The notes below the pieces were generated by a model. The model had not been told where the DNA came from and did not search any database. It saw only the letters and a program-made list of their open reading frames with translations. The position numbers were made by a program, and so were the translations under genes. From Azospirillaceae bacterium (GTDB lineage Bacteria > Pseudomonadota > Alphaproteobacteria > Azospirillales > Azospirillaceae), in contig JANQJV010000035.1 of assembly GCA_028281465.1 (NCBI GenBank), positions 1 through 34,255 of the forward strand: 34,255 nt of DNA, written 5' to 3'. Shown here piece after piece: positions 8,592-17,347 of the stretch (position 1 is its first letter; every line of letters starts with the position of its first letter).

Positions 8592-9544
8592 CTGCTGTCC
8601 CGGTCCCACGGCCCGCTGCCGGCTTGGTTCAGGACGGCCTGTCGACCAAGACGGCGACCGGCTCACCCTCCGTCAGCTTCGAATTCTTCCCTCCCAAGAC
8701 GGCGAAGATGGAGGCGGCCCTGTGGCAGTCGATCCGGCGGCTGGCACCCATCGGACCAGCCTTTTTTTCAGTCACCTATGGGGCCGGCGGCTCGACCCGG
8801 GAACGCACGCATGCCACAGTCACGCGCTTGCAGGCGGAAACCAGGCTGCCCGCTGCAGCGCACCTGACCTGCGTCGACGCCACCCGCGAGACGATCGATG
8901 ACATCGCTCGACACTATTGGGCCGGTGGTATCCGCCATATCGTGGCCCTGCGCGGCGACCCGCCCGTGGCGGCCGATGGCTCAGGCGGATTGGGAGGGCG
9001 TGGCTACATCCCGACCGCGGGCGGCTATGCCTTCGCAGCCGATCTGGTGGCCGGGCTGCGCCGGATCGGCGATTTCGAGATCAGCGTCGCCGCCTACCCG
9101 GAGACGCATCCAGAAGCCACGTCGGCCGACGCCGATCTGGACAACCTGAAGCGTAAAGTGGACGCGGGCGCTAGCCGCGCGATCACCCAGTTCTTTTTCG
9201 ACAACGCCGCGTATTTCCGGTTTCTCGACCGCGCCCGGGCGGCGGGCATCACCGTGCCCATTGCCCCGGGAATCCTGCCAATCACCAATTTCACCAAGAC
9301 CGTGGAATTCGCCGGCAAGTGCGGCGCTCAGGTGCCGCGCTGGTTCGCCGAGACCTTTGTGGGTCTGGACTCGGAACCCGAAACGCGCCAGCTCGTGGCG
9401 GCCACCGTAGCCGCCCGGCAATGCGACGAATTGCGCCGTCACGGGGTCGACCATTTCCACTTCTATACTTTGAACCGGGCAGAACTCACCGTCGCGATCT
9501 GTCACATGCTTGGCCTACGCGGTCCAGTGGCGGCGGCGGCGTGA
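8588..9544 (+). CDS. metF: 5,10-methylenetetrahydrofolate reductase MetF
   Basis: 318 residues. The (beta-alpha)8 FAD enzyme reduces methylenetetrahydrofolate to methyltetrahydrofolate, the methyl donor used by MetH encoded downstream. Family landmarks are SFEFFPPKT near the N-terminus, FFSVTYGAGGSTRERT, HLTCVDATRE, ALRGDPP, AAYPETHPEA, QFFFDNAAYFRF and the C-terminal HFHFYTLNRAELT. A 25-residue extension precedes the first strand. The start overlaps the preceding stop by four bases, and the enzyme is presumably co-regulated through the upstream palindrome. Confidence 0.96.
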   Translation: MTAVPVPRPAAGLVQDGLSTKTATGSPSVSFEFFPPKTAKMEAALWQSIRRLAPIGPAFFSVTYGAGGSTRERTHATVTRLQAETRLPAAAHLTCVDATRETIDDIARHYWAGGIRHIVALRGDPPVAADGSGGLGGRGYIPTAGGYAFAADLVAGLRRIGDFEISVAAYPETHPEATSADADLDNLKRKVDAGASRAITQFFFDNAAYFRFLDRARAAGITVPIAPGILPITNFTKTVEFAGKCGAQVPRWFAETFVGLDSEPETRQLVAATVAARQCDELRRHGVDHFHFYTLNRAELTVAICHMLGLRGPVAAAA

Positions 9545-9568
9545 CCACAGGGCGGCGGGGAGGCGGCC

Positions 9569-10036
9569 ATGGATGGCGGCTGGGATTACCGGACCGATTA
9601 CTATGCCTGGACCCACGAACAGGGCCGATTGCTGAGCCAGGAAAGCGAACGCCACGGCGCCGGCCCACTCGACTACCGCAACCTGGCTTGGGAGGTATTC
9701 AATCTGGGCCGGGCCCAAAAGCGTGCCGTACAGTGGGCACTGACGCGCATTCTGGAGAACCTGATCAAGCTGATGCGGGACGACGATGCGGCCCGCCGCG
9801 ACCGCTGGCGCGACAAGGTGACCACCAGCCGATACGTCATCCTGGGCCACCTGGACCAGAGCCCAAGCCTCCGTGGCGAACTCGACCTGGTGCGCGCCTA
9901 TCGCGACGGCCGACGCATGGCCCGCGTCGACCTGCAACTCGCCGATACGCAGGCCCTGAGCATTCCCAGGGAATGCCCATTCACTCTGGACATGGCATTG
10001 GGCGAGGATTGGTGGCCAGAGGGGTCGGCGCCATGA
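9569..10036 (+). CDS. DUF29 family protein
   Basis: 155 residues. The pattern matches DUF29: an N-terminal YYAWTHEQGRLLSQ helix, LDYRNLAWEVFNLGRAQKRAVQWALTRILENLIKLM in the middle, a W-RDKVTTSRYVILGHLDQSPSLRGELD stretch, and an acidic/aromatic C-terminal region. DUF29 proteins are small helical proteins of unknown function, abundant and often multicopy in cyanobacteria and some proteobacteria. GGGGAGG sits just upstream of the ATG. It lies inside the metF-metH block, 24 bp after metF, and is probably co-transcribed, but nothing in the sequence ties it to methionine metabolism. Confidence 0.8.
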   Translation: MDGGWDYRTDYYAWTHEQGRLLSQESERHGAGPLDYRNLAWEVFNLGRAQKRAVQWALTRILENLIKLMRDDDAARRDRWRDKVTTSRYVILGHLDQSPSLRGELDLVRAYRDGRRMARVDLQLADTQALSIPRECPFTLDMALGEDWWPEGSAP

Positions 10037-10228
10037 CAGCGGTACCCGGGCGCGACGACGCTTTCCTGGCCCGGAACCAGGCGCAAACCCAGACGCTGCA
10101 CGGCACGGCCGCACGCCGGATGGAAACGCTCGAAGATCGCGCACCGCGCGCGCATGCACGACCTGGTGCGCCACCGCCCAAGCCTGCGCCGCCGAATCGA
10201 CCCCACGCGCGGCCATGACACGACCTGA
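10033..10228 (+). pseudogene. Decayed second DUF29 copy
   Basis: Starting in the last codons of the intact DUF29 gene (ATGA overlap), one frame opens with GRDDAFLARNQAQTQTLHG, resembling a DUF29 first helix. A second frame then reads GWKRSKIAHRARMHDLVRHR followed by PSLRRRID, resembling the late W..I..R..I...L...PSL DUF29 segment. The central helices are missing and the two parts are in different frames. I read this as a tandem duplicate with an internal deletion and frameshift. The single-frame 61-codon ORF (to 10218) is Pro/Arg-rich and unlikely to be functional. Confidence 0.45.
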
Positions 10229-10234
10229 CGCCCG

Positions 10235-10270
10235 CCCCCCTCGGCCTAGCAGCCCCCCTCGGCCTAGCAG
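10235..10270 (+). repeat. Tandem duplication, 2 x 18 bp
   Basis: The 18-bp unit CCCCCCTCGGCCTAGCAG occurs twice with no mismatch between the DUF29 remnant and metH. It is probably a recent slippage event. Confidence 0.85.
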
Positions 10271-10364
10271 ATGGAGGGCTCCCCCGATGCCTCGATGCCA
10301 CCAACCTGCCCATACAGTCTGCACCAGGGTCTGGACGAGGGTGGGTGGACGGCAAACGTGCATG

Positions 10365-10396
10365 GCCTGGAGCCATGAAACCTGGCTCAGCCAGGC
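10365..10396 (+). promoter_or_regulatory. Stable hairpin in the metH leader
   Basis: GCCTGG plus AGCCA pairs with TGGCT plus CCAGGC, giving 11 bp interrupted by a 3-nt bulge, with the loop TGAAACC. It lies about 80 nt before the metH start. No T-run follows. I looked for a cobalamin box or SAH/SAM riboswitch core and did not find one, so a role as processing site, attenuator or leader structure is open. Confidence 0.3.
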
Positions 10397-10473
10397 ATAG
10401 TCAAGCATGCCAAATCCCGGTGCTGCTCCGGCGCCGCACACGGACCCCCCAAAAAACCGACAAGGCTAGAGAC

Positions 10474-13400
10474 ATGCCGCATCTCCTCGATCTTCTCTAC
10501 GACCGCGTGCTTCTGTGCGACGGCGGCATGGGCAGCCGAGTTCAAGCCCTCGACCTCGATGTCGAACGCGACTACTGGGGTAATGAGAACTGCACCGAGG
10601 TGCTTTGCCTGTCCCGTCCCGACCTGGTGCGCGACATTCACCGCGGCTATTTCGAGGCTGGCGCCGATATGGTGGAAACCAACACCTTCGGCGGCTCGCC
10701 GATCACGCTCGGCGAATTCAGCCTGACTGACCGCGCCTTCGAAATCAACAAGTTGGCCGGAGAGCTGGCGCGTGAGGCGTCACTCGGCTTCAACGATGGC
10801 CGCGACCGCTTCGTCATCGGCTCAATTGGCCCGGGCACCCGACTGCCCTCACTCGGCCATGTCGCCTATGCCGCCCTGGAAGACGCCTTCACGATCCAGG
10901 CCCGTGGCCTGATCGCCGGCGGCGTGGACGCCATTCTGATCGAGACCTGCCAGGACCCGCTGCAGATCAAGGCCGCAGTCAACGGCGTTAAAACGGCACG
11001 CCAGGAGTCAGGCACCGACACGCCGGCCTTCGTCCAAGTCACCATCGAAACCACAGGCACGATGCTGGTCGGCACCGACATCGCCGCCGCCGCCACCATC
11101 ATCCATTCCCTTGGTGTACCGCTGATTGGCCTCAACTGCGCGACCGGCCCCATGGAGATGGTCGAGCACGTCAAATGGCTGGCGGAGACCTGGACCGGCC
11201 TCCTATCGTGTCAACCCAATGCGGGCCTGCCCGAGCTGGTCGACGGCAAGACGCACTACCCCTTGACCGCCGAGGAGCTGGCGCGCTGGCACGAGCGCTT
11301 TCTGACCGACCACGGCCTGAATCTGATCGGCGGCTGCTGCGGCACCACCATCGAGCACATCCAGGCGGTCGACGCCATGCTGCGCCGGCGCGCCGAAACC
11401 GGCATCCGGCCGGGCGTGCGACCACGCACGGCGCATTGGGTGCCGTCGGTCGCCTCGCTCTATGGGCAAGTGCCGCTGCGCCAGGAGAATGCGTATTTCT
11501 CCATCGGCGAACGCTGTAACGCCAACGGCAGCCGCAAATGGCGCGGCCTGCAGGAACGGCACGATTGGGACGGCTGCGTCGACATGGCGCGCGAGCAGGT
11601 GACCGAGGGCTCCAACGCCATCGACGTATGCACCGCCTTCGTCGGCCGCGACGAAAAAGCCGAGATGAACGACGTGGTCAGCCGCTTCGTCGGCTCGGTG
11701 ACCGCCCCCCTGGTGATCGACAGCACCGAGTTCGGCGTACTGGAGTCCGCACTTGAACTCTATGGCGGCAAGGCGGTGCTCAACTCGATCAACTTCGAGG
11801 ACGGCGAGGAGCCGGCGCGCAAACGCCTGGCGCTGGCGCGCAAGTTCGGCTGTGCGGTGATTGCCTTGACCATCGACGAAGACGGCATGGCCAAGACGCC
11901 CGATCGCAAGCTGGCCATCGCCAAACGCTTGTATGACCTGGCGGTGGGCGAATACGGGCTGCCGCCGTCCGACCTGCTGTTCGACCCGCTCACCTTCACC
12001 ATCGCCACCGGCAACGAAGACGACCGCAAGCTGGGCGTCTGGACCCTGGAGGGCATCGAGGCGATCGCACGCGACATGCCCGACTGCCAGATCATCCTCG
12101 GCCTGTCCAACATCTCCTTCGGCCTGAACGCGGCAGCGCGCCATGTGCTGAACTCCGTGTTCCTGGACCATGCCGTGCGCCGCGGCATGACCGGCGCCAT
12201 CGTGCATGTGTCGAAGATTCTGCCGCTGCACCAGATCGACGCCAAGGAAGTGCAGGTGGCCGAGGACCTGGTCTTCGACCGCCGGCGCGAGGGCTACGAT
12301 CCGCTGCAGGCGCTGCTGGGCCTGTTCGCCGGACGCAAGGCGGCGGAGGCCAAGACCCGGCAGCGCCCGGCCGAGATCGAGGAGCGCCTGAAGCAGCGCA
12401 TCGTCGACGGCGACCGCCAGGAGCTGGAGGCGGACCTGGACCTGGCCATGACGTCCTATGCGCCGCTGGACATCATCAACACCTTCCTGCTCGACGGCAT
12501 GAAGGTGGTCGGCGAACTGTTCGGCGCCGGCAAGATGCAGCTCCCGTTCGTGCTGCAGTCGGCGGAGACCATGAAGGCGGCCGTGGCCCATCTGGAGCCG
12601 CACATGGAGAAGGTGGAGGGCCAGGAAAAAGGCACCATCGTGCTGGCCACGGTGAAGGGCGACGTGCACGACATCGGCAAGAACCTGGTCGACATCATCT
12701 TGACCAACAACGGCTACCGGGTCGTCAACCTGGGCATCAAACAACCGATCGCCACCATCCTGCAGGCCGCCGGCGAGCACAAGGCGCACGCCATCGGCAT
12801 GTCCGGCCTGCTGGTCAAATCCACCGTGATCATGCGCGAGAACCTGGAGGAGATGAACCGCGAGCGCTGGGACATTCCGGTGTTGCTGGGCGGGGCCGCC
12901 CTGACGCGGGCTTATGTGGAGACCGACTGCGCCCAGGCCTATGCCGGCGGCAGTGTGGCCTACGCGCGCGACGCCTTCGACGGCTTGTCGCTGATGGACA
13001 AGGTGGTGACCGGCGCGTTCGACGCCTACGCGCGGGCCCTGGTGATCAAGCAGGCCAGCCGGACATCGAACCAGTCGCGCAAACTGGGAGAAGCGGTGCG
13101 CAAGACTGGCGGCCCGGTCGACCGCGACGCGGTGCGGGCCCGGCGCACGCGGCTCGGCGACGGCGTTGACGTGCCCGAGCCGCCGTTCTGGGGACCGCGG
13201 GTGATCGCGCGCGTGCCGGTCAAGACGCTGGTGCCGTATCTCAACGAGCGCATGCTGTACCAGTTGCAATGGGGCTTCCGGAAGGAAGGCCGCCGGCTGG
13301 AGGACTACATGGCCTGGGCGCGCAAGGAGCTGCGCCCCATCCTCCGGCGCATGGTCGACGTGTCGATCCAGCAGGATATTCTGGTGCCGCAGGCGATCTA

Positions 13401-13962
13401 CGGCTACTGGCGCTGCGCTGCCGACGGCAACGACGTGGTGCTGTTCGAGCAAGACGGTACCACCGAGGCGTGCCGGTTTACGCTGCCGCGCCAGGCGCGC
13501 GAGGACGGCGAGTGCATCGCCGATTTCTTCCGCGACATCACCGCCCCCGAGCGCGACGTCATCGGCCTGCAGGTGGTCACGGTCGGCCAGCGCGCGTCGG
13601 ACATCGCGCGTGAGTGGTTCGCCGACAACCGCTACCAGGATTACCTGTACCTGCATGGCCTCAGCGTGGAACTGGCCGAGGCCATGGCGGAATATGTGCA
13701 CACGCGCATCCGCAAGGAGCTGGGCTTCGGCCACGAAGACGACCAGGACATGGAGAAGCTGCTGCAACAAGGCTACCGCGGCAGCCGCTACTCCTTCGGC
13801 TACCCGGCCTGCCCCAACCTGGAAGACCAGGACCCCTTGCTGAGATTATTGGGCGCCGAGCGCATCGGCGTGGAACTGAGCGACGAACACCAACTCCACC
13901 CGGAACAAAGCACCAGCGCCATCGTCCTGCACCACCCAAAGGCAAAGTATTTTTCTGTGTGA
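10474..13962 (+). CDS. metH: Cobalamin-dependent methionine synthase MetH
   Basis: 1162 residues, a full-length four-module enzyme. The homocysteine domain (about 1-310) has zinc ligands in GLNCATGP (Cys near 222) and GGCCGTT (near 287). The methyltetrahydrofolate domain follows (about 340-620: ERCNANGSRKWRGL, then VIDSTEF). The cobalamin cap and Rossmann module has the base-off ligand motif GDVHDIGKN, with His near 732. The activation domain runs from about 870 to the end, with RGSRYSFGYPACPN near 1102. It transfers the methyl of methyltetrahydrofolate made by MetF to homocysteine. The ATG is chosen because similarity starts there; the upstream extension is non-homologous. The very long antisense frame over it is a codon-bias shadow. 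Confidence 0.97.
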   Translation: MPHLLDLLYDRVLLCDGGMGSRVQALDLDVERDYWGNENCTEVLCLSRPDLVRDIHRGYFEAGADMVETNTFGGSPITLGEFSLTDRAFEINKLAGELAREASLGFNDGRDRFVIGSIGPGTRLPSLGHVAYAALEDAFTIQARGLIAGGVDAILIETCQDPLQIKAAVNGVKTARQESGTDTPAFVQVTIETTGTMLVGTDIAAAATIIHSLGVPLIGLNCATGPMEMVEHVKWLAETWTGLLSCQPNAGLPELVDGKTHYPLTAEELARWHERFLTDHGLNLIGGCCGTTIEHIQAVDAMLRRRAETGIRPGVRPRTAHWVPSVASLYGQVPLRQENAYFSIGERCNANGSRKWRGLQERHDWDGCVDMAREQVTEGSNAIDVCTAFVGRDEKAEMNDVVSRFVGSVTAPLVIDSTEFGVLESALELYGGKAVLNSINFEDGEEPARKRLALARKFGCAVIALTIDEDGMAKTPDRKLAIAKRLYDLAVGEYGLPPSDLLFDPLTFTIATGNEDDRKLGVWTLEGIEAIARDMPDCQIILGLSNISFGLNAAARHVLNSVFLDHAVRRGMTGAIVHVSKILPLHQIDAKEVQVAEDLVFDRRREGYDPLQALLGLFAGRKAAEAKTRQRPAEIEERLKQRIVDGDRQELEADLDLAMTSYAPLDIINTFLLDGMKVVGELFGAGKMQLPFVLQSAETMKAAVAHLEPHMEKVEGQEKGTIVLATVKGDVHDIGKNLVDIILTNNGYRVVNLGIKQPIATILQAAGEHKAHAIGMSGLLVKSTVIMRENLEEMNRERWDIPVLLGGAALTRAYVETDCAQAYAGGSVAYARDAFDGLSLMDKVVTGAFDAYARALVIKQASRTSNQSRKLGEAVRKTGGPVDRDAVRARRTRLGDGVDVPEPPFWGPRVIARVPVKTLVPYLNERMLYQLQWGFRKEGRRLEDYMAWARKELRPILRRMVDVSIQQDILVPQAIYGYWRCAADGNDVVLFEQDGTTEACRFTLPRQAREDGECIADFFRDITAPERDVIGLQVVTVGQRASDIAREWFADNRYQDYLYLHGLSVELAEAMAEYVHTRIRKELGFGHEDDQDMEKLLQQGYRGSRYSFGYPACPNLEDQDPLLRLLGAERIGVELSDEHQLHPEQSTSAIVLHHPKAKYFSV

Positions 13963-14482
13963 GGGGGTGGACGGGGACGCGTGCCCGGCGCTCCGCCTGA
14001 TCGGTCGCTGGCGCCGGGAAGCTTCGAGTTTGTCGAGTGAACCACAGGCGAGGGTATGTGGGATTGCCTCTTGCGAGCTTTGCGATTGTGTGCGCTCGCC
14101 CACAGCATCCGCGATCTTGATAGGCAGATGTCGCAGATATCTGCATTTGCGCTGCGACGAATTAGAGCTTCATACCGGCCGATCACCAGAACCATTGATC
14201 ATTTCAACACTGTTCTATTGCCACTGCAGGCCCACAGCCCATCGAAGAGGCCCTTGATGCACTCGAAACGAACCAACATCGGATCGTCAAACGCCGCATC
14301 GCAGATCCCACATCCCGGGGCTGTGGTTAAGTCACATCAAGCCTGATATCGACCCGATCCTTCTACAATCCCAGCTCGACCATATACCCACAAAGCTGAT
14401 CAGAAATATCAAGAGCAGGGTTTTATTCCATGCATATCCATTAATAGAATTGAGCTTTTGTGGCTGGCAGCAAATGCGCAGG
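13963..14482. other. Intergenic left border of the AT-richer island
   Basis: 520 bases without a supported gene. Just after metH an 8-bp GC stem (CCCGGCGC at 13984-13991 with GCGCCGGG at 14011-14018) may help end transcription, but no T-run follows. From about 14,100 onward the base composition visibly falls towards AT, marking the junction with accessory DNA. Short frames here (for example 14056-14346 on the plus strand) have no recognisable features. Confidence 0.4.
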
Positions 14483-15301
14483 CTATGTTTCCACCACGCA
14501 AACAAGCATGGCGGGGATGCCAAGGCTGAGCAACTCGAGTGTTGAACTACCCGCAGATGCCTGACATACCACCCCTTTCTTTGATTCATCGTAGAAATCT
14601 GCAAATATGCTGATATCAAGGACGGCTTCACTCTCTTCGTCAGACCTATCACCAATAGCACTGCTTAATGCAATCAAGAAATCTGGCCTATCTACATAAC
14701 TTGAATCAGCAGACGTATCGGGGGCTTCGCAGATCGATCTTTCTCCTGGTACTGGCCCGAGGCTAATGAAACGCAAAACACCGGAATTCCCTGGGACTAC
14801 TGTGGGATGTGCCAGGCCAAGAGGTGGCAGCCGATCTCGTGCGGGGTCAATCCTAGTAGCAGAAGCATCCCGAAAAGAGTATGTCGACAAACAGTACCTC
14901 TTCTTACCGACGCGAACGTCGGCATACTCATCAACGACAATGCCGCTATATCCTACAGCCGCAGTATTTACATAACCTAATGCAACATCAACAACGAGAT
15001 ACTTCACACCATCCGGATACTCCTCGAACGCTAAGGTGACGAACTTTGGAGGTATCATCTGAATTGACGCACCTCTAGAGTAGAAGAATATGTTCAATAG
15101 AATTGTAAAGACTGACAACAAAAAAGCCGTCGCAGCAAGTAAATCTGACCTCCGCTCTATCAACAGAATCCCGAAAAAATCCCAGTCCTGCCTGTTTCTC
15201 TTTCGGGCACTTTCTTGATCGGAAACCTGCGCGTCTTGCATCCCAACCTCCATTGCTGGTACTGATAAGCGATTGATGATACTGGATTCAATGAAGTTCA
15301 C
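14483..15301 (-). CDS. Unrecognised membrane-anchored protein (single N-terminal TM)
   Basis: Up to 272 residues. A charged N-terminus (ESARKRNRQDWDFF, about 31-43) precedes one hydrophobic helix (LLAATAFLLSVFTILLNIFF, about 54-73). The remaining 200 residues are beta-strand-like and probably face the periplasm or exterior (type II topology). In-frame ATGs at residues 17 and 21 are alternative starts. I do not recognise a family. Its AT-richer codons differ from those of the flanking housekeeping genes, which suggests acquisition. It follows the 393-residue gene by 90 bp on the same strand, so they may form a two-gene unit. Confidence 0.6.
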   Translation of the reverse strand: MNFIESSIINRLSVPAMEVGMQDAQVSDQESARKRNRQDWDFFGILLIERRSDLLAATAFLLSVFTILLNIFFYSRGASIQMIPPKFVTLAFEEYPDGVKYLVVDVALGYVNTAAVGYSGIVVDEYADVRVGKKRYCLSTYSFRDASATRIDPARDRLPPLGLAHPTVVPGNSGVLRFISLGPVPGERSICEAPDTSADSSYVDRPDFLIALSSAIGDRSDEESEAVLDISIFADFYDESKKGVVCQASAGSSTLELLSLGIPAMLVCVVET

Positions 15302-15391
15302 GAAACACCACCAACTACATCGAGCTTTTTTACTCTACCAGGACTAGACAGGTCGTGAAAACCAAAGCTACTTCGTCCGTAGCTGGGCGAG

Positions 15392-16573
15392 TTAATTCCC
15401 CGGAATCGATTGGTCAATCGGAAGTTCAACTGGGTCCTGCCTGGGTGTTATTGCCATGATCTCAACCAACTCGTCACATGCATCAATCTTCTCCTTTAAG
15501 GCACCCAATAGCACAGAGAAATCTGCACCCCCTCGATTTCTTACCTCAGATAATGTCTCGAAAAGGATACTACAGACATCTCCATCAATTCGACCTATAG
15601 TCGCATCTGGCTCTAAGGCGAATATGGGGATCTGGAAAAATGAATGAGAAAGTTCAATGCCATATCTTCCGAATCTCAATGATACTGAGCGTGCAAGTAT
15701 CGGCGGTCCACCCATCATCTGGAGCGGCAACGGGATTACAATTGTTCGCTCACGACCCGCGGGAATAATTGTAGCAGAGAGCAACCCGTCACTACTTGGT
15801 GGCCAAAGAAATGTCTGCGACTCGAACAGCCTCATACCAATGCGTGATAGACCAATTGCCACTGTTGTCTGGTTTGGATTCTCGACATGCGCTGACGGGC
15901 GCAGCGCCCTCAGCTCTCTCTCACTAGTAATAATGGCTGCTCTTGAGTTCATTGCAGAAGATGGAATTGCACCAGGACCAACAACTGCACCAAGAACTGC
16001 TAGCGGACCTCTATCTCGATAGAGCAATCTTTCAAATCGATGCCAATATTTTCTGATTCTAATGATTGAAAACACTGAGGGAAACTTCAAAACACTTACC
16101 GTAGGGTAAACAGAAACATGCCAACTCGGAAACCATGGATTTTTTTGATCACTTTCCTGACTGCCAAGATTCCGATAAACAGCTTCGTAAACCTGAGGGT
16201 CGGGCATCGATTCAGATTTAGCAAATTTGTCGATCAACGACTCTAAAGTGAGGGACTTGTGAACAGCAATACGCCCATCCGAATAATGACGGATATCAAA
16301 CACCCGATCTCCAAGACGCACAATCACGGAATCTATCTCACGAGCCCGGTCAACAGGAAGCAGAAGGGCATTCTCATTCAAAGCGTCAATAGATTTGCCA
16401 AGGCCTTGCGCAGCAACCGATCCTAGCAAAGAAGAAAAAAACAAGACTGTTGCACCAATGAAAAACCGACCTAAGCACTTATCCACTGCAGTACGTGCAA
16501 CGCTTATTGAGATCATCGCTGCAAACCCCACCTGGTACACATAGGAGATTCCGGCTGACTCAGTCACAATCAT
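15392..16573 (-). CDS. Unrecognised exported or membrane-anchored protein
   Basis: 393 residues. Hydrophobic segments near 10-26 and 36-55 (FFIGATVLFFSSLLGSVAAQG, which could be a late signal sequence if translation starts at Met20) precede a large soluble region with no repeats or motifs I can name. GGAG lies eight bases before the first ATG and GGTGGGG lies before Met20, so both starts are credible. Low GC matches the neighbouring 272-residue gene. The very AT-rich stretch upstream (16,678-16,710) would suit a promoter. Function unknown; the pair could be cargo of a small genomic island. Confidence 0.6.
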   Translation of the reverse strand: MIVTESAGISYVYQVGFAAMISISVARTAVDKCLGRFFIGATVLFFSSLLGSVAAQGLGKSIDALNENALLLPVDRAREIDSVIVRLGDRVFDIRHYSDGRIAVHKSLTLESLIDKFAKSESMPDPQVYEAVYRNLGSQESDQKNPWFPSWHVSVYPTVSVLKFPSVFSIIRIRKYWHRFERLLYRDRGPLAVLGAVVGPGAIPSSAMNSRAAIITSERELRALRPSAHVENPNQTTVAIGLSRIGMRLFESQTFLWPPSSDGLLSATIIPAGRERTIVIPLPLQMMGGPPILARSVSLRFGRYGIELSHSFFQIPIFALEPDATIGRIDGDVCSILFETLSEVRNRGGADFSVLLGALKEKIDACDELVEIMAITPRQDPVELPIDQSIPGN

Positions 16574-16881
16574 TAACTAATCTCCGCTATCAGAGTATCG
16601 AATCTAGCAGCTTCCTTCATAAAGTTCAATTGTACGCTCGGCGAAAAGCTACCCGCAGTGTGAATACCAGAGTGCTACAAATATATAAAATTAATTTATA
16701 ATTATGAACAGCAGCCGTGTTCGTGTTGCATTGTCTTGCGAGTTCTGATCGCAGTATCGGATGCCAAATTGGTCAAGATTTCTGACAAAACAGATTGCAT
16801 ATATTGCCGCTGGCTACCTCTAAAGCACCAAAGCAATTCCCAGCTTGCGGAAAAACCAACATAGCATTGCGCACCAGTCTC
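16574..16881. other. AT-rich intergenic region, probable promoter zone of the island pair
   Basis: About 300 bases without a gene. A run of almost pure A/T around 16,678-16,710 stands out in an otherwise GC-rich window and is well placed to drive the minus-strand 393-residue gene. No hexamer pair stands out enough to define a promoter. Confidence 0.35.
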
Positions 16882-16885
16882 CTAG

Positions 16886-16900
16886 GACCTGTGGACATTT
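16886..16900 (+). repeat. IS left inverted repeat
   Basis: GACCTGTGGACATTT, preceded directly by the target duplicate CTAG. It matches the right end in 14 of 15 positions. Confidence 0.9.
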
Positions 16901-16981
16901 TCCAGCCCAGATGATCAAGGACGGGGTTCACATGGGACTCGGTTCGTGATTCAAGGCTCCAAATTTAGGGGGAGTTGGATC

Positions 16982-17347
16982 ATGATCCGCTTGATATTGA
17001 CGGACCCGCAGTGGGAGAGGATCAAGGACCTGATGCCGGGTAAACCTGGTGATCGTGGTCGGACTGGCTCAGACAATCGTCTCTTCATTGAGGCCGTTCT
17101 TTGGTTGGTGCGTACCGGGGTACCATGGCGTGATCTTCCCAGCGAGTTTGGGCCTTGGTCCAGGGTCTGGAAGCGATTTAGTCGTTGGGCCAAGAACGGC
17201 GTTTGGGAGAGAGTTTTCAATGAGCTAGCGAAGGACCCCGACTTCGAGTACGTCATGATCGACTCAACCATTGTCCGCGCACACCAGCACGCGACTGGCG
17301 CAAAAGGGGGACTCAAAATCGGGTCATTGGCAGGTCACAGGGTGTAA
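16982..17347 (+). CDS. IS5-family transposase, upstream frame (orfA)
   Basis: 121 residues: the N-terminal helix-turn-helix part (LTDPQWERIKDLMPGKPGD), LFIEAVLWLVRTGVPWRDLP, and the first catalytic aspartate in YVMIDSTIVRAHQHATGAKGG. GGGGGAG lies eight bases before the ATG. After the A4G5 run at 17302-17310 the frame stops making sense, while the -1 frame continues the transposase perfectly. orfA and orfB together would make one roughly 250-residue DDE enzyme by -1 slippage, as in IS427-type IS5 relatives. Confidence 0.85.
   Translation: MIRLILTDPQWERIKDLMPGKPGDRGRTGSDNRLFIEAVLWLVRTGVPWRDLPSEFGPWSRVWKRFSRWAKNGVWERVFNELAKDPDFEYVMIDSTIVRAHQHATGAKGGLKIGSLAGHRV

Noticed and set aside
10037-10473. 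Cobalamin or SAH riboswitch before metH
   Set aside because: No B12-box-like sequence or SAH-riboswitch core found by eye; only a plain hairpin and a tandem repeat.
11203-13770. 855-codon open frame antisense to metH
   Set aside because: GC-rich codon bias leaves the opposite strand of a long gene free of stops; the translation is His/Arg/Ala-rich without motifs, while metH on the plus strand is unmistakable.
14056-14346. 96-codon plus-strand ORF after metH
   Set aside because: No ribosome binding site, no family resemblance, and overlapping equally long frames; probably random.
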